Source: Lacihabitans sp. LS3-19
Lineage (GTDB): Bacteria; Bacteroidota; Bacteroidia; Cytophagales; Spirosomataceae
Direction: 5' to 3'
Length of the DNA stretch: 64,000 bases
Assembly (NCBI RefSeq): GCF_024343575.1
Contig: NZ_RJUA01000127.1
Span: forward strand, 186,001-250,000
Shown: one piece after another, positions 59,822 through 64,000 of the stretch
Position numbering within the stretch: the first letter of the stretch is position 1
Layout of the letters: every line of letters begins with the position of its first letter
Notes under the pieces: model-generated
What the model was told of the DNA's origin: nothing
The model's database searches: none
Seen by the model: the letters and a program-made list of their open reading frames with translations, nothing else
Made by a program: the position numbers and the translations under genes

Positions 59822-61546
59822 ATGAATCTCAATATCGACGCCAAAGACAAAATCACCTATGACGCCATAGTAGTGGGCTCAGGAATAAGCGGTGGCTGGG
59901 CCGCAAAAGAACTTTGCGAAAATGGGCTTAAAGTATTACTACTCGAAAGAGGCAGAGATATAAAACATATAGAAGACTACAAAAACGCCCTCAAAGCTCC
60001 TTGGGAGCTAGAACACAGAAACAAAGTCACCAAAGAGTTAAAAGAGAAATTCCCCGTACAAAGCTCCGAAGGAAACTACCCCATCAACGAAGCAAACCAA
60101 GACTTTTGGTTACCCGAAGACGTAAGTCCGTACATCAGCAAAAAGCCCTTTGACTGGTATCGAGGTGCTGGTGTGGGAGGCAAATCTTTGCTGTGGGGAA
60201 GGATGGTATTTCGTTGGAGCGACTTTGACTTTGAAGCCAATGCAAGAGAAGGGATAGCCATCGATTGGCCGATACGCTATAAAGACATCGAGCCTTGGTA
60301 TGCTTATGTCGAGAAGTTTATAGGTGTAAGTGGCAGTTATGAAAAAATTCCCCACATGCCCGACAGCGTGTTTCAGCCAGCCATGCAAATGAACTGCGTA
60401 GAAGAAAGCTTCAAAGAAAAAATGAAAGCCAAATATGGCCGTGATAGAATAATAACCATGGGCCGAGTGGCACATATCACCCAAGCGACTGACGAACAAA
60501 CAGCTCTTGGAAGAGCTTCGTGCCAATACCGCAACGCATGCTCCTCTGGCTGCCCTTATGGTGCGTATTTTAGTACACAAGCAGCTACACTGCCAGCAGC
60601 TATGAAGACAGGAAACCTGACTTTGCGGCCATATTCTGTCGTCTCGAGCGTTATCATAAACGAAAACACGCAAAAAGCCGAAGGTGTGGAAGTAGTAGAC
60701 GCCGAAACCAAAGAAGAATTAAAATTCTATGCCAAAGTAATCTTCCTGAATGCCTCCACAGTGGCAACCACCCAAATTATGCTCAATTCAACCTCTTCGA
60801 AATTTACCAACGGGCTAGGAAACGAAAGCGGACAATTAGGCCGTAACTTAATGGACCATCATTCGCGAGTGGGGGCTTCGGCAGATGTTGAGGGATTTGA
60901 AGATAAATATTATTTTGGCCGCCGAGCCAATGGCATCTTTGTGCCAAGGTTCAGAAATATTGGTAACGACAAAAGAGATTACCTCCGTGGTTTTGATTTT
61001 CAGGGAGGTGCTGGCAGAGCTGGCTGGAGCAAACATCTACCAGGAGACATGTTTGGAGCAGAACTCAAAGAACAAGCCTCTTCTGTGGGAGGTTGGAACA
61101 TAAACATAGGGTCGTTTGGTGAGTGCTTGCCTTATGAAGATAACAAAATGTATCTCCACGAAAGCGAAAAAGATCAATTTGGATTACCTAAAATAGTATT
61201 CGATGCTGAAATAAAAGAAAATGAGCAAAAAATGAGGGTGGACATGCAAAACGATGCTGCCGAAATGCTCGAAGCCGCAGGTTATAAAAATGTAAAATCC
61301 TATAAAAAAGAAGATTTCCATTTGGGACTATCTAAACACGAAATGGGAACTGCACGCATGGGTAGAGACCCAAAAACCTCGGTACTCAATGCCAACAATC
61401 AAGTTTGGGGATGCGAAAATGTATATGTTACAGACGGAGCCTGTATGACTTCATCAAACTGTGTAAATCCTTCTCTAACCTATATGGCCCTGACCGCTCG
61501 TGCCTGTGAGCATGCAGTGAGCGAGTTGAAACGCATGAATTTATGA
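59822..61546 (+). CDS. GMC-family FAD oxidoreductase
   Basis: A 574-residue glucose-methanol-choline type dehydrogenase. FAD binding is by AIVVGSGISGGWAAKELCE near residue 15 and LLERGR. WYRGAGVGGKSLLWGRM (around 116-132) is the GMC signature region. The C-terminal VTDGACMTSSNCVNPSLTYM contains the end of the active site, with Asn in place of the second His in many members. GLSKHEMGTARMG supplies the His. The cysteines in CQYRNACSSGCPYGAYF are typical of the gluconate/sorbosone dehydrogenase branch. It probably oxidises a sugar or polyol, passing electrons to a cytochrome. No cytochrome or gamma-subunit gene follows, and no signal peptide was seen. Confidence 0.9.
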   Translation: MNLNIDAKDKITYDAIVVGSGISGGWAAKELCENGLKVLLLERGRDIKHIEDYKNALKAPWELEHRNKVTKELKEKFPVQSSEGNYPINEANQDFWLPEDVSPYISKKPFDWYRGAGVGGKSLLWGRMVFRWSDFDFEANAREGIAIDWPIRYKDIEPWYAYVEKFIGVSGSYEKIPHMPDSVFQPAMQMNCVEESFKEKMKAKYGRDRIITMGRVAHITQATDEQTALGRASCQYRNACSSGCPYGAYFSTQAATLPAAMKTGNLTLRPYSVVSSVIINENTQKAEGVEVVDAETKEELKFYAKVIFLNASTVATTQIMLNSTSSKFTNGLGNESGQLGRNLMDHHSRVGASADVEGFEDKYYFGRRANGIFVPRFRNIGNDKRDYLRGFDFQGGAGRAGWSKHLPGDMFGAELKEQASSVGGWNINIGSFGECLPYEDNKMYLHESEKDQFGLPKIVFDAEIKENEQKMRVDMQNDAAEMLEAAGYKNVKSYKKEDFHLGLSKHEMGTARMGRDPKTSVLNANNQVWGCENVYVTDGACMTSSNCVNPSLTYMALTARACEHAVSELKRMNL

Positions 61547-61830
61547 GGCAATTAGTTTGCTAGGAGCAAAAAAACAAAAATCAACTACCGCAAGTAGGTA
61601 AGAAAGTTTTTTTTCATACTTCTCAACAATTTATCTGAAATTGGCAGACAAAATTATCTCTACTAGTTCTTTATATAAAAACTAATGATTTCAATAAAAA
61701 AGTGTTAGTTCTGATTTTGTTTTTTTATAAAATCGAGTACTCAGTTGAATTCTATTATTTCGCTATAAATAGGATTTAGCATATATAAACTTTACATTCA
61801 TCTTTCTTTAGCTTATTTTTTCTCAAAAAA

Positions 61831-62286
61831 ATGAAATTAAAACTCCTATTTGTATGTATTTGGATTTTGTCCGCTTGTGCCACCACATCTACGCCAAAAA
61901 CCAACAAAAGAAAAGATAATATTAATGATGGTTATAGTTCTCAAAATGGGGGAAACTATACTGGGTCGGCTACAGAAGTAAAAGAGCTTGGAAACAATAT
62001 TTCGCTCGATGTCTATCTTAGAAAAGTGCCTGGCGTATCAGTAAGAGGTGATGGTGCAAATGCCGAAATTTTAATTAGAGGTGCTTCTAGTTTGAATGCA
62101 AACATGGAGCCTTTATTTGTACTCAATGGCACTAGCTATTCTGGAAATTTTAGCTCACTATTTCAGAGTATAAATACCAATGATATTAAATCTGTTTCAG
62201 TCTTAAAAGATGCATCAAGTACTGGCATTTATGGCTCTAGGGGTGCAAATGGGGTGATTGTAATAACATTGAAAAGCGGAAATTAA
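61831..62286 (+). CDS. Lipoprotein consisting of a lone TonB-receptor plug domain
   Basis: A 151-residue lipoprotein with lipobox LSAC (Cys16) after a short signal. Residues about 50-150 are a SusC-type plug domain: LDVYLRKVPGVSVRGDGANA, EILIRGASSLNANMEPLFVL, the ...IKSVSVLKDASSTGIYGSRG stretch, and NGVIVITLK at the end. No barrel follows: the stop comes directly after the plug. It is therefore either a self-standing plug used as binding or signalling domain, or the remainder of a receptor. The intact lipobox and clean frame favour a functional protein. Confidence 0.85.
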   Translation: MKLKLLFVCIWILSACATTSTPKTNKRKDNINDGYSSQNGGNYTGSATEVKELGNNISLDVYLRKVPGVSVRGDGANAEILIRGASSLNANMEPLFVLNGTSYSGNFSSLFQSINTNDIKSVSVLKDASSTGIYGSRGANGVIVITLKSGN

Positions 62287-62320
62287 AAAAAACACCACCA
62301 AGCAATGCTCGGAGGTGTTC
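62284..62320 (-). terminator. Terminator of the truncated-haemoglobin gene
   Basis: On the minus strand AACACCTCC and GGTGGTGTT pair with one mismatch around GAGCATTGCTT and are followed by eight T. It also overlaps the end of the plug lipoprotein gene on the plus strand. Confidence 0.65.
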
Positions 62321-62343
62321 TATTACCCCTATTCCCATGAAAA

Positions 62344-62820
62344 TTATTTTGCTACAATCGAAGGTTTTAAGCTACCAATTACCGTCAAAAGCTCATTCTT
62401 TTCAGTCATCGGCACACTAAACTTATCCAATGCACCTGAAAGATTTCCAGCCAATGAGTTGAATTCAACCTCAGTAATGTTCATTCCAGTATGTGCGGCC
62501 ACCATACTTTTTCCAGTATATTTTTGTGGCCCACCTGATGCCTCGCCTATTTGGTCAATCAGGTTTTGTCTCAAAGAGATCAATCTTGGAGAGTTCGCAC
62601 CTTTTTCGCCCACTTCGGTTAGCAAAGGTTGGAACGTTCTAACCATGTCTGGATTTGCAGCTACCCTACCAATAAATTCATCCACTACTGCTGAGATAGC
62701 ACTTACTCCTCCTAATCTATCATAAAGCGAAGGTGTGGTGGCCATTTCCTCATCTTTATTACATGATGTAAAACTTAGGCCCATTACTAAGGCTATAACA
62801 GAAATTTTTACCATTTTCAT
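62344..62820 (-). CDS. Lipid-anchored group 1 truncated haemoglobin
   Basis: A 158-residue protein with a lipoprotein signal (lipobox FTSC, Cys20) followed by a group 1 truncated globin at about 30-158. SLYDRLGGVSAISAVVDEF is the A-B helix region. The proximal haem ligand is His110 in YTGKSMVAAHTGMNIT, which aligns with His81 of mycobacterial trHbN. The B10 tyrosine that binds the O2 ligand in trHbN is replaced by Ile50 (DEFIGRV where DFYxRV is usual). I use the ATG at 62820; the frame stays open 13 codons further upstream but would overlap the preceding gene. Export and lipid anchoring are unusual for this mostly cytoplasmic family. Second gene of a two-gene operon. Confidence 0.87.
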   Translation of the reverse strand: MKMVKISVIALVMGLSFTSCNKDEEMATTPSLYDRLGGVSAISAVVDEFIGRVAANPDMVRTFQPLLTEVGEKGANSPRLISLRQNLIDQIGEASGGPQKYTGKSMVAAHTGMNITEVEFNSLAGNLSGALDKFSVPMTEKNELLTVIGSLKPSIVAK

Positions 62821-62839
62821 AATTGTACTTTGTTTATGT

Positions 62840-63265
62840 TTAACGAATATTAAATGCAAATTTTATTTTTTCTAAATTCTGAATATACTCCATCGGAACG
62901 GGGCATTGAGGCCCTGGAGGCGTGTCTGTACTAAAATCTGCCTTCTCAAATTTCAAGTTCTCAGATTTTAAAATGTCATTTACTTTACTCTCTGTAATCT
63001 CATCTGGATAAAAAACTACTGACAGCATCTGACTATCAACATTTCCAGCTACAGCAGAAATCCCTTTTATTTTTTCAATTTTATCATTCAAATATTCAAA
63101 TTGTGCCTCATCGGCTTCCTCATTTAATTTATAGATAGACAGCTGAGAGTTTTTGGCGTAAGCATGAAGCGGTTTAGGTTCCCAATTTGCATATACCAAA
63201 AAAGCAATGAAAAACACGCCAATACTTATTCCAATTACTTTTAATGTTTTACTTATTATTTTCAT
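62840..63265 (-). CDS. Membrane-anchored HMA-like protein without metal motif
   Basis: About 141 residues. A single N-terminal helix (about 8-28, VIGISIGVFFIAFLVYA) anchors it, with the remainder in the periplasm. The stretch KIEKIKGISAVAGNVDSQMLSVVFYPDEITESKVNDIL follows the strand-helix pattern of a heavy-metal-associated (HMA) ferredoxin-like fold but has no CxxC. A lone cysteine sits in GPQCPVPMEY near the C-terminus. The ATG at 63265 is preferred to a GTG six codons upstream. It lies 19 bp before the haemoglobin gene and could be its partner, for instance in haem or redox handling. The fold call is tentative. Confidence 0.7.
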   Translation of the reverse strand: MKIISKTLKVIGISIGVFFIAFLVYANWEPKPLHAYAKNSQLSIYKLNEEADEAQFEYLNDKIEKIKGISAVAGNVDSQMLSVVFYPDEITESKVNDILKSENLKFEKADFSTDTPPGPQCPVPMEYIQNLEKIKFAFNIR

Positions 63266-63443
63266 TTTAATAGATGTTTTCACTCACATACGCCTCAGGT
63301 TTAATTTTGGATTGATTTTTTATAAATATTTTTTCAATACCATAAATATTTGAGTTTTAATTTGGTCTAGACTTTAAATATTTTGACCTTTGTAGTCTTA
63401 AAAAAATGTGTAAAATTTTAGGTTTACACACCCAAAAAATATT

Positions 63444-64000
63444 ATGAGCGACGCTATCAAACACGAATGCGGCATTGCCCTCATTCGGCTCCGAAAACCT
63501 CTCGAATACTACATCGAGAAATATGGCACACCTCTCTATGCAGTTAACAGACTGTATGTTTTGATGGAAAAACAGACCAACCGTGGTCAAGATGGTGCAG
63601 GTGTAGCTAACGTAAAGATTGAAGTTCCTCCAGGTAGCAGATACATTAGCCGCTACCGCTCAGTTGAAAATCGGCCGGTTGTCGATATTTTCAAAAAAAT
63701 CAACGAGAAATATCTTGAAGTCCAAAAAGAGAGTCCTGAAAAACTTAAAGATTCTGCTTGGCTTCAAAAAAATATAGCATTTTCGGGCGAAGTATGGTTG
63801 GGCCATTTGAGATATGGTACTCACGGTCGCAACGAGATAGAAAACTGCCACCCGATGCTTCGCCAAAGCAATTGGAGAAGTAGAAATTTGGTGTGTGCGG
63901 GAAACTTTAACATGACCAATGCTGACGAATTATTCAGAAAGCTAGTACAACTGGGACAACATCCAAAAGACCAAGGAGATACTATTACTGTTTTAGAAAA
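63444..64000 (+). CDS. purF: Amidophosphoribosyltransferase, 5' part (runs off right edge)
   Basis: The first committed enzyme of purine synthesis: it makes 5-phosphoribosylamine from PRPP and glutamine. From the ATG at 63444 the frame is open to the window end (185 residues). The N-terminal nucleophile of the glutaminase domain is Cys9 in IKHECGIALIR, after a short propeptide. NRGQDGAGVA, WLGHLRYGTHGRNEIENCHP and NLVCAGNFNMTNADE are glutaminase-site motifs. The insertion between them (about 55-105) is that of the long Bacteroidota form of PurF. It is divergent from the HMA-like/haemoglobin operon, sharing a 178-bp gap. Confidence 0.9.
   Translation, partial: MSDAIKHECGIALIRLRKPLEYYIEKYGTPLYAVNRLYVLMEKQTNRGQDGAGVANVKIEVPPGSRYISRYRSVENRPVVDIFKKINEKYLEVQKESPEKLKDSAWLQKNIAFSGEVWLGHLRYGTHGRNEIENCHPMLRQSNWRSRNLVCAGNFNMTNADELFRKLVQLGQHPKDQGDTITVLE

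Overview
The window comes from a low-GC (estimated by eye at 35-40 % G+C), free-living member of the Bacteroidota, most likely the Cytophagales/Spirosomataceae side of the phylum. The signs are SusC/TonB-type outer-membrane proteins with carboxypeptidase-regulatory N-termini, PadR+PspC and LytS/LytTR pairs, BatA-type membrane proteins, GxxExxY and RAYT mobile genes, a long Bacteroidota-type PurF, and -7 boxes of the TAnnTTTG type. The lineage is inferred from gene content. No rRNA, tRNA or CRISPR array was seen.

Layout. 1-1282: the 5' part of a TonB-dependent outer-membrane receptor running off the left edge. 1.76-9.95 kb (minus): a Tat-exported carboxylesterase, a RAYT transposase gene with its REP palindromes (plus strand), then a GH106-type rhamnosidase with two secreted esterases. 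10.0-19.5 kb (minus): a catabolic cluster with a lipoprotein, a Dabb protein, two SDRs, an MFS carrier, a secreted GH35/DUF5597-type glycosidase, an AraC regulator, a cyclase-family hydrolase, a histidinol-dehydrogenase paralogue and an ABM monooxygenase-fold protein. 19.75-28.2 kb (minus): a full 4-hydroxybenzoate/protocatechuate beta-ketoadipate operon (pcaH, pcaG, pcaB, a GxxExxY insertion, a pcaD-pcaC fusion, pobA, a pcaI-pcaJ fusion, DUF983, pcaF), with a divergent AraC regulator. 29.3-38.4 kb: a BatA-type membrane protein, a small lipoprotein, lhgO, and a nuoL-nuoM-nuoN block without the rest of complex I. 38.7-50.6 kb: a secreted Ser/Asn/Arg-rich protein, a LytS/LytTR two-component system coupled to an S10 peptidase, a second TonB-type receptor, and a padR-pspC operon. 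50.8-56.9 kb (plus): a hexuronate operon (uxaA, uxaC, kdgK, eda, MFS carrier). 57.5-59.6 kb: a GT-C glycosyltransferase and an S24 repressor bracketed by hairpin repeats. 59.8-63.4 kb: a GMC oxidoreductase, a barrel-less TonB plug lipoprotein, a lipid-anchored truncated haemoglobin and an HMA-like membrane protein. From 63.4 kb: the 5' part of purF.

How the parts fit. The secreted glycosidases and esterases at 2-15 kb could strip sugars and acyl/aroyl groups from plant glycans or phenolic glycosides. Aromatic acids such as 4-hydroxybenzoate would enter the pob/pca operon and end as succinyl-CoA and acetyl-CoA. Uronic acids would enter the uxa/kdg operon and end as pyruvate and glyceraldehyde-3-phosphate. 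The order of steps inside the pca and uxa operons is established knowledge; the link between the outer enzymes and these pathways is inference.

The most unusual things are: a GxxExxY gene bounded by 25-bp inverted repeats inside the pca operon, one repeat forming the C-terminus of PcaB; a REP palindrome embedded in frame in the RAYT gene next to a decayed copy of the same gene; a family of hairpins with stems kept paired and related loops on both sides of a two-gene module; and an exported truncated haemoglobin that lacks the usual B10 tyrosine.
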